Shown here: positions 37,401 through 51,056 of the stretch, in pieces
Layout of the letters: every line of letters starts with the position of its first letter
How positions within the stretch are numbered: the first letter of the stretch is position 1
Assembly: GCA_023105745.1 (NCBI GenBank)
Contig: JALGQZ010000013.1
Span: 1,647,501 to 1,711,500 of the forward strand
From: Austropuccinia psidii
Taxonomy: Eukaryota; Basidiomycota; Pucciniomycetes; Pucciniales; Sphaerophragmiaceae
DNA: 64,000 nt
Direction of reading: 5' to 3'
The notes under the pieces: model-generated
The model's input: the letters and a program-made list of their open reading frames with translations, nothing else
Databases searched by the model: none
What the model was told of the DNA's origin: nothing
Position numbers and translations under genes: made by a program

Positions 37401-40169
37401 GAAGCAAAGGCTTCCCTGTATTGAAATAAAATTTCAATAAGTTCTTCCTTCATTTCTAGTGTAAATTCAGCATTAATTTGTGCTTTAATTAACTGATCTG
37501 ACACAAATTTCTCTTTATTAACATTTTTTACTTGTCTAATGACAGTTATTTCTCTTTTTTCTGGAGGAGAAACAAATTTTTGCCTTTTATTTTCTCCAAT
37601 AGTGAAATACCTGTCTTTATGATTATTAATATCAATACCATAAATATTGAGATAATCATTTTCAAGTAGAAAGTGTTGTGAAGTACAATTATTCATAACA
37701 ACAAATTCAACTTTTAATCTGATACTTCCTGTAGGATGGGAGAATATCATTGCTGCTTCAAATATACCCAAAGGGTGCATATTTTGGCTGGCACTGCTGA
37801 ATTTTATACCTTCAATTGGCATTAACTTGTCTTGCCAATTGGTATAAATCTTGTCAAGATAATCTTTTCCCACACAAGTACGAAAGGCACCTGAGTCAAG
37901 ATGTATCTTAGCTTGTCTGTTGTTTATCACAATCTTAGTGATACAAGATTCTCCAGCTGTATAACCTTTACCTCTGGCTGGTTTGGTTTTCTGCATTTTG
38001 GCAACTTGCACATGTATGAGATCCATACATTCATCACTTTACTGTGGCAAGTGAGTATGTACTTCTGTGACCTCAAAGGAAACATTAATATTTTGTATAC
38101 TAAGTTCATCTAGTAATTCCTCTTCTTCAGAAGGCTCAGAATCACTTTCATGTACAGAGACATCTTTTGTTTCTTTTGTGTCATCTTTTTCAACTTCTAT
38201 CTAATTGATTCTTGCCCTTTTGGGACAAGTATTAGCCAGATGAGATGTACTTCCACATTTTTGACATTTCAAGGGAGCTTTGTCATGTGGCTTATTGGGT
38301 TTGGAATTGGTTTCCCACTGGTCTTGTTGTCCATTGGGGGTTTATACCAATTTCTACCAATTTTTGTTCTAGTAGTGATTTCCTCCATAGCATTGATATG
38401 ATCTTCTGTAGATAAAGGCTCAATAAATATGCTTCTTATAGCATGATCAAGGTCACCACCACACTTTCTTAATTTCCTTTTATGTACCAATGTTTCAGAA
38501 ATATCAGGATAAAGGGCATTTAATCTGTACTTTTGTTTACGAAACAAATACATGGGCCTGTCCCTCTCAATATAAAAATGGCTTCTTCAAATTAATTCTC
38601 CATTTTAAATCTCCTGGAATCATTTTTCCATTTGGAAATAATCTGTTCTTTCCACCAAGGCCAAGAATATTAACCACGGTATTGTCTCATTTTGTAATAC
38701 CATTAGTTTGCTGATTTGGTAAACAATGAGTGTAATCTGGCACTTATGTATTCATCTGGTATATTAAAGTCTTCTTTAAACATATCAATTGTTTTCATAA
38801 ATTCCATATGATTATATTCTCCTTCACCACTAAAGGTTGGCCATTCCTCTAATCTTGGAATGTATTCAAAATTGCAAGCAGTTTCTACTTCTGCATTACT
38901 TGAAATTGGATGATGTAAGTCATTATTCAAGTTTAGCACATTTCAGTCATGAATTGGTGTAGACTGTTTTGGCAATTCATTTTTCAGTGATATATTGCTC
39001 ATACTTGATTGAATATCTTCTTTCAATTCAAGTCTTGCTTTATCACTTTTTTCCAATTGTTCTTGGAAAAGAGCTGCATTGTGCCTACTTGACTTTTCCA
39101 AGTTTTAAACTTGGATTATTCATTCTTTTAACTGTCTAGTTAGAAAAGAACTAGAATTGTCATCAGGTTGATTGATTAAGGTAAATTTAGACTCAATTCT
39201 TGCACAAATTTGTGTCAAAGACAAAATAATGTCTTTATTAATATTTTCAAGGCCGAGCATGGTCTTTCGTGACTCTTTTACTTGTAATATCTCATTACAC
39301 AGCGTTTGTTGGATATACTCCAATGTTTTAAGCTTTGTTATAGTTTCTTTATTACGAGTTTCAATTTGGTTTACAAGCTGTAAAAGATCTACTTCTTTGG
39401 AAAAGATTGGCTAAATATTTCCTCTTCCTTGTTTTTGAATTCCATCAGAGTTATTTCCATATTGAACACATTGTCGATGGCTGACATCTCTTTCTTGGGA
39501 ATACTGTAATTCTGTGGGTAAGGCTTGTTCCATTTGGGCTTTGCCTTTCGCTTGGCCTTTTGCTTGCCCTTCTGAATGGTCTTTGAGGTTTGCTTGGGCT
39601 TGTTGGGAACTCTTTGAGGCGGATTTTTACTTGTGGAGGCTTGGGGAGCTTCCACTGGGCTGTTTTCCTGGCCTTGGGCCAACTTCTTCTTCTCGTCCTC
39701 TGATAAAATGCTTTGGTTTTTCAACCAAGCTTTTATCTGGTAGAGTTTTCCTTTGCAAGACATGGGTGTCCAACCCTTCAGAAGTTCCTCTGTCTTTATC
39801 GGCCCCATGAATTTCTTCACTTGAAGATATGAGTTCATGGTGCCTATCCAAAGACTTGGGAGAAGCTCCCACTCTTGCTGTTTTGCTGCCATAAACCAGT
39901 TTGTGTACTGAGACTGGTATATCTCTATTGTTTCCTGTTGAAAGTGATCCAGGTCTAACAGCAATAGCAGTTATGTCAGCTTCTGGACTCTCAATAAGAG
40001 TTTCAAAGTTGCTGGCTAACCTTTGGGAACTGGTGGAAGTTCTGGAATCCTCCATTTGTGCCTCTCCTCTGGGCTGAAATTCTTGTCTTTTAGATTTATG
40101 ACTTGAATATCCTGGTCCAGATCCATTTGATTGGATGGAGTAGTTACTTCCACTTCTAGTAGGAGTCAT
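34404..40169 (-). pseudogene. Gag-Pol of element B, decayed
   Basis: Pieces in element order are: N-terminus 40169-39627 (stop TAA at 39627-39629); coiled-coil part near 39120-39323; capsid start 38939-38703; capsid end and zinc knuckle 38553-38200 ([14 protein letters not shown] kept); protease and linker 38026-37316 (DSG kept); RT and RNase H 37045-35711; integrase 35549-34785; chromodomain 34784-34404. The RT catalytic YIDD reads YIDY, losing one catalytic Asp. There are at least eight stops or frameshifts. It cannot make a working polyprotein. Confidence 0.9.
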
Positions 40170-40334
40170 TTCATGTCAATATAAAGAAATTAAGACTAAG
40201 AAATGGATTGAATTCACCTGCTGGACCTTTAAAGGGTTCTTTGGTAAGTAAACCCCTTGGTACTGGGCTAGTTTGAATTTCAATACTAGACTCTGAGGCT
40301 TCAGATTCTGAAGAGCTTTCTCTGATGGATGATG
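39389..40334 (-). CDS. Spliced overlapping gene in element B (exons X, Y, Z)
   Basis: Predicted exons are 40334-40218, 40155-40021 and 39954-39389, with introns of 62 and 66 nt. All five lengths equal those of A and C. The reading is open throughout, even though the surrounding Gag-Pol frame is broken. The stop that ends the N-terminal Gag-Pol piece at 39627 arises from an AGC to AGT change, which is silent (Ser) in this frame. The product resembles that of A (DLDHFQQETIEIYQSQ at the start of exon Z, SFPKK at the end). Whether this old copy is still expressed is unknown. Confidence 0.65.
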
Positions 40335-40878
40335 CTAGAGAAAAAAAAATTATAAGTTATTTTATCAAACAATAAAAATAACTTATAAACTCAACTTATT
40401 GGATGAAGTTGTTTTAATGTAATATATGGCAAATTACATCAAAAAAAAGAAAAATGTCTGAGATGGAAGAAAAAAATGTTTTTAGTAAAGATTTTTAATT
40501 TTTGAATTCTTTATTTGATTTAATATTTTATTTAAAGAAATAGTAATGGTGCCATTAATAAGCTATTAATTAAAATTATATTATTATTCACTTTATACTA
40601 GAATAGCTCAAAGAAGAAATTTCAAGTCTTTGATGTGAAAAAGCCACTAGTTAGGCAAAAGAAATTTATTCCAAGTCACTCAATAGTATATTGTTTCAAA
40701 CTATATTTTTAATAAAAAATAACTTTATTAATATTATAAAGATTATTTATAAGGGATAAGTCGCAGAAAAGCCAATATTAAAGTAAATATGGCAATTTTA
40801 CGTCAAAAACAGTAAAATAAGGTCTAGAATATCATTTATGTCCCAAAAATTGGTTAAAATCATGGCCAGGCCCCAAAA

Positions 40879-43061
40879 TGTAAGGTTTTTCTATGAAACT
40901 TTCAATAATAGTAACAATATCAAGAGTAATATGACTGTCCTCAGTAGAAAAATATAATATAATAAAATATTATAACCACAAATTTAAATATAATTATTAA
41001 AAATAATTGTATAAAAAATTCTTTTAATTATTATTATATAAAATAATAATAAAAATATAATAATTATACTAAATTATAATTATTCTATTATTGTTATAGT
41101 CACTGACAATTATAACAATAAGAAGTGTAAAGCTCTTAATGTAACAATTACACGTGGAAAATATAAATAATTAACCACTTATAAGTAATATATAAATATT
41201 ATTTATAAAAGAATTAAAACACACACTGTGAAGAAATAATTCTTATAGAAAAATTCTATATAAAAAAACTAATAATAGATAAAAAAGATATAGAATTTTA
41301 AAGAAAACTTACTTTAATATTTATTTAATAAAACAAGTCAAACAACAACAGTTATTATATTAAATAATAATTATAAGTTAAAAACACACCAAAAATAAAT
41401 ACTTTAAAAGATAAAACAACTTTTTATAATAAAAAAAAATGATTAAAGAGTTTTTGAGGGGAATTTGAGGATTTGAAAGATATTTCAAAGACAACAATTT
41501 TATAAAATAAAATATATTACAGGTGATTACAACAATAATCTAATTTATATGATTTCAATTCGTTAATTGAAGATTTATAAAGAATAAAATACTTAAGAAG
41601 TACTTTAAAAATGAGATTTTATATATAACAGAACTTTACCTGTTTAAATGTCTAATATAATTGGGCTGATAATTGATGATGGACAAAAACAGTGATCAAA
41701 AGACTCTTTTTATGTCTACAGAGCAGCTGTAATGATTCATAATAGATATAGAGGGCATTCTCAGGTCAAAGCTGAAAAACAATGCTTAAAATAAGGTTCT
41801 TAACTTAATATAACTTATTTTTACTTCCAATTTAAATTTACCAGTGTTATTCTTAACTCCAAGTAGCTTTAATCCTCATGTAAGTTAATTATATTAGGTT
41901 TTTAATATAAAATAAGTTTATTTATATTAAATTTCATCACATGAACAGCTTAAAAATAGAGTTTCAAGCAGAAACCTCTTAAAATCAATTGTTAATTAAT
42001 TTTTAAAGAAATTGTAAGTTTCTTTAAGTATAATTAAAAGAGTAAATTTCCGGACTAATTACCCAGGACATCTATTTTTAAGAAATACTTAAAATTCAAT
42101 TTTCATTTAGATCATATTAAATTGAAAGCTGTGTGACAAATTCAAGAGAATCCATTAAGAATTGGATTTTAAATGAATTTTTGAAGTTATTGCTGTTTTT
42201 CCATTTAAAATTGCAATGCACACTAAACCTTAACTTTTGATAAGGTTTTAATGCTTGTAACATTAATGTTTGAAGCTTATTTAAGCTGTTTAAGCTTACT
42301 AAAGCTTTGGCAGGTTTCAAAGCTTTAATTTCAAGCCTGCATATTGGGATTTACCCTTTGGCAGCTTGAAATTTCTGTCCACATTGGGTTAAAAACAGTT
42401 TAAACTTTAAGGTTGGATCAAATTCTAATATTAGAGCTTAAATAAGGTTGAAAATTCTCGAATACAGGTGGGCAACCTTAGTTGAATCATTGGAGATCCA
42501 AAGAGTTGGGTACCCCAGCTCTGTTTGGTCTTTTTGCGTTGTACCACCTTTTTGGGTGGATTTTGCGCTGTTATTTATTTAAAGCCATACTATGGCCTTA
42601 AACCCTTTAAATTGAAGTCACACAGGATTTACATTCTGTATGGCAGATCCTCAGCCAATTCAGTAACTATACACAACACCTCAATTTTAAATCAAATTTT
42701 GTTAAGTTTGCATAAACCTTATGCAACTTTAAATTTAAGCTTATTTAAGCTTAAATTTAAATTTTTTAAAAAAAATGTTAAAAATTTTACACTGGTACTG
42801 TGAGATTTTTAAATCTTCCAATAACATAAGAAATAAGCCCTTTTGGGTATAACACCCTATAGGTGTACCCTAGGTCATTTTTGGTTTAGAATCCAAAAAT
42901 GACATAATCTTTATAACTTTGTTTGTCCAAAAAAAGTTATACTTATTTTTTATTTTTTTTTATTTTAAATTCAATTGAAAAGTCTGTTGAAGACCAAATC
43001 AACTGTATATAAAGTCATTTCAGGCCTTATGGGTATGCTATAAATACTTCACAGGGTCACA
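40879..43061 (-). repeat. 5' LTR of element B
   Basis: 2183 bp with the family ends. It contains the LTR donor-like CAG|GTAAAG, but the 34-codon frame that runs into it in A is interrupted here by TGA. This argues that the frame is not coding. Its outer (5') end faces element C. Confidence 0.88.
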
Positions 43062-43066
43062 AAGAG
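43062..43066. other. Shared 5-bp junction between elements B and C
   Basis: AAGAG separates the 5' end of B from the 5' end of C. The outer flanks of the B+C block are AAAAG at 31820-31824 and AAAAG at 52279-52283. The middle copy differs from these by one base. Confidence 0.85.
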
Positions 43067-44436
43067 TGTGAGCCTGTGAGGTATGTATAACATACCCATA
43101 AGGCCACAAATGATTTTATAAACAGCTAATTTTGTCTTAAACAGACTTTTTACTTGAAATTAAAATAAAAAATAACAAAAAATAAGTATAACTTTATTTT
43201 GGATAAACAAAGCTGTAAATATTATGTCATTTTTGGATTCTACACCAAAAATAACCTAGGGTACATCCATAAGGTGTTATACCCAAAAACACTTATTTCT
43301 TGTGTTATTAGAAGATTTAAGAATCTCACAGTACTAATGTAACTTTTTTAACATCTTTTTAAAAATTGTTAAATTTAAGCTTAAATAAGCTTAAATTTAA
43401 AGCTGCATAAGGTTAATGCAAACTTACCAAAATTTTAGTTAAAATTGAGGTGTGGTGTATATTTACTGAATTGGCTAAGGATTTGCCATACAGAATGTAA
43501 ATCCTGCGTGAGCTCAATTTAAAAGGGTTTAAAGCCATGGTATGGCTTTAAATAAATAAAAGGGCAAAATCCACGCAAAAAGGTGGGACAAAGGAAAAAG
43601 ACCAAATAGAGCTGGGGTACCCAACTTTTTGGATCTGCAAGGATTCAATTAAGGTTGTCCACCTGTATTGGAGGATTTTCAACCTTATTTAAACTTTGAG
43701 ATTAGACTTTGATCCAAGCTTAAGGTTTAAACTGGTTTTATCCCAATTTGGACAGGAATTTCAAGCTGCAAAAGGGTATATCCCAATATGCAGGCTTGAA
43801 ATCAAGGTTTTAAGAACTGTCAAAGCTTAATCAGGCTTAAAAACCTTAAATAAGCTTAAAACTTTAAAGTTACAAGTATCAAAACCTTATCAAAAGCTAA
43901 GGTTTGGTGTGTATTGCTATTTTACATGGAAAAATAGTAATAACGTGTTTTTAACTCATAATCCTTATTTAATATAATAACGTTTGTTGTTTAACTTGTT
44001 GTATTAGATAAATATTATAAGTAAGTTTTTCTCTAAAGTTCTATATTTTTTTTGTCTAGTATTAGTTTTTTTATATAGAATTTTATTCTATAAGAATTAT
44101 TTCTGCAAAGTGTGTGTTATAATTCTTTTATAAATAATATTTATATTTCCATGTGTAATTATCTCATTAAGAGCTTTACAATTCATATTGTTATAACTGT
44201 CAGTGAATATAACAGTAATAGAATAATTATAATTTTATTATAATTATTATATTTTTTTTATTATTATATTTTTATAATAATAATTAAATTTATTTTCTTT
44301 ATATATAATTATTTTTAATAATTATATGTAAATTTGTGGTTATAATATTTTATTATATTATATATTTCTATTGAGGACAGTCATAGTACCCTTGATTTTG
44401 CTACTATTATAAAGAGTTTCATAGACAAACCTTACA
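43067..44436 (+). repeat. 5' LTR of element C, deleted
   Basis: 1370 bp. Near 43944 the sequence jumps from the part matching A 23149 to the part matching A 22357, so about 790 bp are missing. The lost part includes the ATG frame and the CAG|GTAAAG site seen in A's LTR, and perhaps the promoter. Confidence 0.88.
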
Positions 44437-44988
44437 TTTGAGGGCCTGGCCGTGATTTTAAACCAATTTTTGGGACATAAATCATATTCTAGACCTTATT
44501 TTACTATTTTTTGACGCAAAATTGCCATATTTGTCTTAATATTGGCTTTTTTGGGACTTATCCCTTATAAATAATCTTTATAATATTAATAAAGTTAATT
44601 TCTTCTTAAAAATATTGTTGGAAACAATATACTATTGAGTGATTTGGAATAAATTTCTTTTGTCTAACTAGTGGCTTTTTCACATCACAGACTTGAAATT
44701 TATTCTTTGAGTTATTCTAGTATAAAGTGAATAATAATACAATTTTGATTAATTAACTTGTTAATTGCATAATTATTATTTCTTTCAAGAAAATAATAAA
44801 TCAAATAAAAAATCTTTAAAAATAAAAATCTTTACTAAAAACATTTTTTTCTTTTATCTTAGACATTTTTCTTTATTTTTGATGTAATTTGCCATAAAAT
44901 TACATTAAAACAACTTTATTTAATAAGTTGAGTTTATAAGTTATTTTCATTATTTGATAAAGTAACTTATATTTTTAGTTCTCTCTAG

Positions 44989-45934
44989 TTTCTTCCATCA
45001 GAAAAAATTCTTCAGACTCTGAAAACTCAGAGTCCAGTATTGAAATTCAAACCAGTCCAGCACCAAGGGGTTTGATAACCAAAGAGCCCTTTAAAGGTCC
45101 TGCAGGTGAATTCAATTCAATTTTACTCTATTTTTTATTAAAATTGATGTGAGATGACTCCTACTAGAAGTGGAAGTAACTACTCCATCCAATCAAATGG
45201 ATCTGGACCAGGACATTCCAGCCACAAATCCAAAAGGCAAGAATGTCCTCCCTGAGGAGAGGCACAAATGGAGGATGCCAGAACTTCCACCAGTTCCCAA
45301 AGGTTAGCCAGCACCTTTGAACCTCTTCTTGAGAGTCCAGAAGCTGACACAACTGCTATTGCTGTTAGACCTGAACCATTTCCAACAGGCAGCTGTGGAA
45401 ATTTATCAATCCCAATGGAAAAACTGGTTCCTGGCGTCAAAACAACAAGAGTGGGAACTCCTTCCAAGTCTTTGGATAGGCACCATGAAGTCTTATCTTC
45501 AAGTGAAGAAGCTCATGGGGCCAGAAAAGACAGAAGATCTTCTGTTGGGTTGGACACCCATGTCTGTCAAAGGACAAGTCCAACAGATAAAAGCTTGGTT
45601 AAAAAACCAAAGCATGTTATCAGAGGACCAGAAGAAGAAATTGGCTCAAGGCAAGGACAACAGCCCAGTGCAAGCTCCTCAAGCATCCACCAGCAAAAAT
45701 CCGCCTTAACCAGTGCCAAACAAGCCCAAGAAAGCCCCAAAAACCAACCAGAAGGGCAAGCAGAAGGCAAAGGGAAAGGCAAAGCCAAAGTGGAACAAGC
45801 CTTACCCGCAGAATTACAGAATTCCAAAGAAGGAAAAAACAGCCATGGACAATGTGTTCAATATGGCAAGAACTTTGATGGAATTCAAAAACAAGGAGGA
45901 GGAAATATTGAACCAATCCTTTCCAAAGAAGTAG
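44989..45934 (+). pseudogene. Spliced overlapping gene in element C, one stop
   Basis: Exons X 44989-45105, Y 45168-45302 and Z 45369-45934, with introns 45106-45167 and 45303-45368. All have the same lengths as in A. The branch-like CTCTAAT of intron 1 is CTCTATT here. Exon Z has one in-frame stop, CAA to TAA at 45707-45709, before the basic tail. In exon Y the change CCA to CCT at 45251-45253 is silent in this frame but makes the TGA that ends the long frame. Confidence 0.7.
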
Positions 45935-46989
45935 ATGTTGTAAAGCTTGCAACTTACTTTGAATCTTGTAATAAAGAAATTATGGCAAAATTTGAAGCAT
46001 TTGATCATGTCCAACAGAAGTTGGGTAATGAAATATTACAAGTAAAAGACCAACAAAAGACCATAATTGGCCCTGAAAATGTTAATAAGGCAAATATTTT
46101 GTCTTTGACACAAATTTGTGAAAGACTTGAGTTTAAAGTTACCTTACTCAATCAACCAGATGAACATTCAATTTCTTTTATAACTGGACAGTTAAAAGAA
46201 TTGAAAATACAAGTGCAAAACTTGGAAAATTCTACTGGTCACAATGCAGCTCTTTTTCAAGAACAATTGGAAAAAAGTGATACAGCAAGACTTGACTTGA
46301 AAGAAGAAATTCAGTCAAGTATTAATAATATATCACTAAAAAATGAATTGCCAAGGCAATCCACACCAATTCTTGACAGAAATGTCCTTAACTTGAATAA
46401 TGATTTACATCATACAATTTCAAGTCATGATGTGGAAACTGCTTGCAATTATAAGGACATTCCAAGATTAGAGGAATGGATAACCTTCAGTGGTGAAGGA
46501 GAGTATAATCATATGGAATTTATGAAAACAATTGATATGTTTAAAGAAGACTTTAACATGCAAGATGAATACATAAGTGCCAGATTACATTAATTATTTA
46601 CCAAATCAGCAAAGAAATGGTATTATAAAATGAGACAAGACCATGGTAAACATTCTTGGCCTTGGTGGAAAGAACAAGTTATGTCCAAATGGGCAAATGA
46701 TTCCTGGAGATTTAGAATGGAAAATTCTTTTGAAGAAGCCATTTTTAATATTGAGAGGGACAGACCCATGACTTGGTTTCTTAAACAGAAGGACAGATTA
46801 TCTGCCCTTCATCCTGATTTGTCTGAACCAATGGTACATAAAAGGATATTAAGAAAATGTGCTTTTGACCTTGAGCATGCTATAAGAAGCAGATGTATTG
46901 AGCCTTGCTCTACAGAAGATTATGTCAATGCTATGGAGGACATCACTACTAGAACAAAAATTGGAAGAAATTGGTCCAAACCCCAATAG
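45154..46989 (+). pseudogene. Gag part of element C, decayed
   Basis: The long frame starts with the ATG at 45154, stops at TGA 45253-45255, and is open again from 45268 to the TAA at 46591-46593. The capsid-like region [13 protein letters not shown] lies near 46470-46510. A further open piece at 46630-46989 holds the rest of the capsid-like part (WPWWKEQ). It ends where a C run is one base shorter than in A, which shifts the frame. Confidence 0.88.
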
Positions 46990-47048
46990 AAAATAAGACT
47001 AGTGGGAAACCAATTTAAAGACCAAACAAACCACATGACAGACCTCCT

Positions 47049-49634
47049 TTGAAATGTCATAAATGTGGAAGTACATCTCATTTGGCAAACACTTTTGCAA
47101 AAAAGACAAGAGTCAATGAGATAAATGTTGAAAAAGTGGAAGACACAAAAGAAGCTGATGTATCTTTACATGACAGTGATTCTGAACCTTCAGAAGAAGA
47201 AGAAATATCAGAAGAACTGGGTATAGAGAACATTAATGTCTCTTTTGAGGTCACTGAGGTACATACTCACTTACCACAGTATAGTGTTGAATGTATGGAT
47301 CTCATACATGTGCAAGATGCCAGGATGCAAAAAACCAAACCTGCCAGAGGTAAAGGTTATACAGCTGGGTCATCTTGTATCACTAATATTGTGATAAATA
47401 ACATAGAAGCCAAGATACATCTTGACTCAGGTGCTTTTTGCACTTGTGTTGGAAACGATTATCTTGAAAAAATTTATACCAATTGGCAAGACAAATTAAT
47501 GCCAATTGAAGGTATAACATTCAGCAGTGCTAGCCAAAATATGCACCCATTGGGTATATTTGAAGCAGCAATCAGATTTCCTCATCCTGCAGGAAGTATA
47601 AGACTGAAAGTTGAAATTGTTGTTATGAATAATTGTACTTCACAACACTTTATACTTGGGAATGATGTTCTCAATATTTATGGTATTGATATTAATAATC
47701 ATAAAGAAAGGTATTTCACTATAGGGGAAAATAAAAGACAAAAATTTGCTTTTCCTCTAGAAAAAAGAGAAATTACTGTCATTAAACAAGTAAAAAATGT
47801 TAATAAGGAAAAATTTGTATTAAATCAATTAATTAAAGCACGAATTAGTCCTGAGTTAACATTTGAAATGAAGGAAGAGCTTATTGAAATTTTATTTCAA
47901 TACAGGGAAGCCTTTGCTTCAGATAATGAACCACTTGGGGCTATAAAACGCCATGAGGTGGACATTATGCTTAATGTGGAAAGGCCTTATCTGCCACTAT
48001 CAAGAAGACCAGCTTACCCAGCTAGCCCTAGGGCTAGAGAAGCATTAGAAAATCATATTAATGAACTGATGAAAATGGGAGTTCTTAGAAAAGTTGGACA
48101 CAATGAGGAAGTGGAAGTCACAACCTCAGTAATCATTACTTGGAATAATGATAAATCAAGGATGGTTGGTGATTTTAGAGCACTGAATACCTACACTATC
48201 CCAGACAGGTATCCAATCCCTAGAATTCATGAGACTTTGACTCAATTATCCAAAGCAAGATTCATCACTTCTATGGATGCTCTAAAAGGCTTTCACCAGA
48301 ATGTTTTGACACCCCATGCTAGGAAATTATTGAGAATAATTGCTCATTGTGGTATTTATGAATATTTGAGGATGCCCTTTGGTATCAAAAATGCACCCTC
48401 TCATTACCAAATAATGATGAATACTATTTTCTCACATGAACTATCAGAGGGATGGTTAATCATTTATATTGATGAAATTATCATTTGTTCAGAAACCTGG
48501 CAATTAAATTTAGAGAGACTTTCATTAGTACTTAAGAAAATTCTACAAGTGAACATGAAAATTTCTCTTAAAAAATGTAATTTTGGGTTTCATGAGCCAA
48601 AAGCTCTAGGACATGTGGTCTCAGGACTAAGCCTTGGTGTTGATAAGAACAAAGTGGCTGCAGTTTTACTGAGACAGATGCCCCAGAACAAAAATAAAAT
48701 GATGTCTTTCTTAGGTTTTGCCAGTTATTACAGGCAACACCTTAAAGATTTTGCAATCCATGCCAGATCATTATACAGAATTTGTGATCAACAAACTGTT
48801 TTTGAAATGACTCAGGAGAGAATTCAAGCATATGATATAATCAAATATGCCTTAACCAATGCACCATTATTACTGATGCCAGACTGGAAACTTCCTTTTA
48901 AGCTGTATATTGATGCATGTGGTGAAGGTCTAGGAGCTGCTCTTCATCAAGTTCAAATTGTCAATGAAAAGCCTTATGAAGGTCCAATTTGTTTTATTTC
49001 AAGACAAATTAAACCTACTGAGGCCAGATATGGAGCTAGCCAAATGGAGTGCCTTTGCCTTGTTTGGGCTCTGGAAAAACTTCATTACTATCTTGATGGC
49101 AGTGTGTTTGAAGTAATTACTGATTTTAACACAGTAAAGTCACTTCTTAACATGAAAACTCCAAACAGACACATGTTAAGATGGCAGATTTCTATACAGG
49201 AGTATAGAGGCAATATGACCATAGTACATAAAGCTGGAAATATTCACAGGAATGCTGATGGCTTAAGTAGATGGGCATTACCCAATACACCTGAAAATCC
49301 TGCCTTTGTTCCTACAAGTGCAGATCCTCAAATTCCAATTGAAGGAATTAACATCACAGATGTGGGAACAGAATTCTTTAAGGAAGTTAGAGAAAGCTAT
49401 AAGCAAGATAAAAATTGCCATATACTTACTACTCTACTTGACAAAGATTGCAAAGATGCAGCATTGGCTAATTCTCTGGATGATATTTGGAAAACATCTT
49501 ATGATAATGGAATATTCCATTTGTTTGATGGTATACTATATCATAGATCTAAACACACATGTGTCATGGTCCTATGTAGTAGAATGTTGATTAACACAAT
49601 ACTACTAGAATGCCATGATAACATTTATTCTTGA
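47049..49634 (+). pseudogene. Protease, RT and RNase H part of element C
   Basis: An 861-codon open stretch. The zinc knuckle reads [14 protein letters not shown], with the last Cys replaced. Protease DSG is intact. The RT motif YIDE has Glu for the second Asp, which should abolish or strongly reduce polymerase activity. RNase H IDACGEG is present. The stretch ends where GGA became TGA at 49632-49634, just inside the integrase zinc domain. Confidence 0.9.
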
Positions 49635-49655
49635 TATCTGTCTGAAGACAGAACA

Positions 49656-50921
49656 ATGGAAAGAATTAAGACATGTGCCTGGTGGCCATCTTGGAGAAAA
49701 GATGTCATTGAGTACTGTCATAGTTGTGATAGATGCCAGAAAGCCAATAAAGCTACTGGTAAAAGATTTGGTCTGATGATCCATATCCAAGAACCAAGTA
49801 CCCCATGGGAAGTGGTTCACATGGATTGGGTAACCACACTACCACCTGGAGGTGATAAACGCTACAATGCATGTCTTGTTATTGTAGACAGATATAGCAA
49901 AACACCAATCTTTTTACCATGTCACAAAGATGACACAGCTATGGATACAGCTCTTTTGATCTGGAATAGAGTAATATCCCATACTGGGCTCTTTAAAAAT
50001 ATCATTAGTGACAGAGACCCAAAATTTACATCAGCCTTATGGACTAATTTACATAAGCTTTTGGGTACAAAATTATCATTCTCAACAGCATACCATCCAC
50101 AAACAGATGGGTTAGCAGAAAGAATGATTCAAACCCTTGAGGACATGATCAGAAGATTTTGTGCTTATGGCCTGGAGTTTAAAGATTATGATGGATTTAC
50201 CCATGATTGGTGTACTATTATACCAGCATTGGAATTAGCCTACAAGACCTTCATCCATGCTTCAACAGGCAAGACCCCTGCAATGTTGGAAAAAGGATGG
50301 AACCCCAAAATTCCAATTGATACTTTGAAGAAAGATCTGGTTGACATTCATCCAACTGCTTCAAGCTTTAAGCTATTGCTTGATAAAGTGAGACATCATG
50401 CAAATCAAAGCATGAATCATGCCTTTGAATATGCTAAGCAGAAATGGGATAAAAGTCATAAAACCCCAGAATTCAAAGTAGGGGACTTAATACTAGTTTC
50501 AACCTTGAACTTTAATAATATTAAAGGCCCAAAGAAATTGAAAGATTCCTTTGCAGGACCATTTATTATTAAAGCCCTTCATGGGACAAATGCAGTACAA
50601 GTAGAACTGTCAGGAGAACTGGAAAATAAACATCTAACATTCCCTGTTAGTCTAGTAAAGCATTACACTTCAAGTGACAAGGAATTATTTCCTTTAAGAA
50701 ATGAAACACCCTTAGAAGTACCCCCATTAGATCTAAGTGAGGAAAGAAAGGTACTAAAAGTCTTGAAAGAAAGAAGACTTAGGGGAAAAAATGAAAGAGA
50801 ATACTTAGTCAGGTATAAAAATCCACAACATGAAGATGAGTGGATTGTAAAAAGGAAAATACCTGATTCCCAAAAGTTTCTCAGAAGATTCAGACATGAG
50901 AGAAGACCAATTGCTCAATAA
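49656..50921 (+). pseudogene. Integrase and chromodomain part of element C
   Basis: A 421-codon open stretch. CHSCDRCQ completes the zinc-binding domain. The catalytic residues are in [13 protein letters not shown] and GLAERM, with DD35E spacing kept. The chromodomain-like tail has YLVRYKNP and DEWI. The residues look intact, but the stretch is cut off from the rest of the polyprotein by the TGA upstream. Confidence 0.9.
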
Positions 50922-51056
50922 AAAGTTTGAATTGTGTGCTTTAAATACTTAAAAGTAAAATTAGAGAGGTTGGACAGTGGATTATACCCCCCCAATAACT
51001 TGGGGGTAAACTACAAAAGAAAAACTGTGGTACAGTTTTTTTTTGGTGGTAGGGAA

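Larger units (their letters stand above)
31825..43061 (-). mobile_element. Element B: old, broken Ty3/gypsy element of the same family as A
   Basis: 11,237 bp on the minus strand. The LTRs (31825-34267 and 40879-43061) differ at many sites and in length, so the insertion is much older than A. AAAAG precedes it, and AAGAG, a one-base variant, follows it before element C starts. The polypurine tract (34268-34279) and the primer-site region are recognisable. The coding region has many stops and frameshifts. Capsid, zinc knuckle, protease, RT, RNase H, integrase and chromodomain pieces are all in the same order as in A. Confidence 0.92.
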
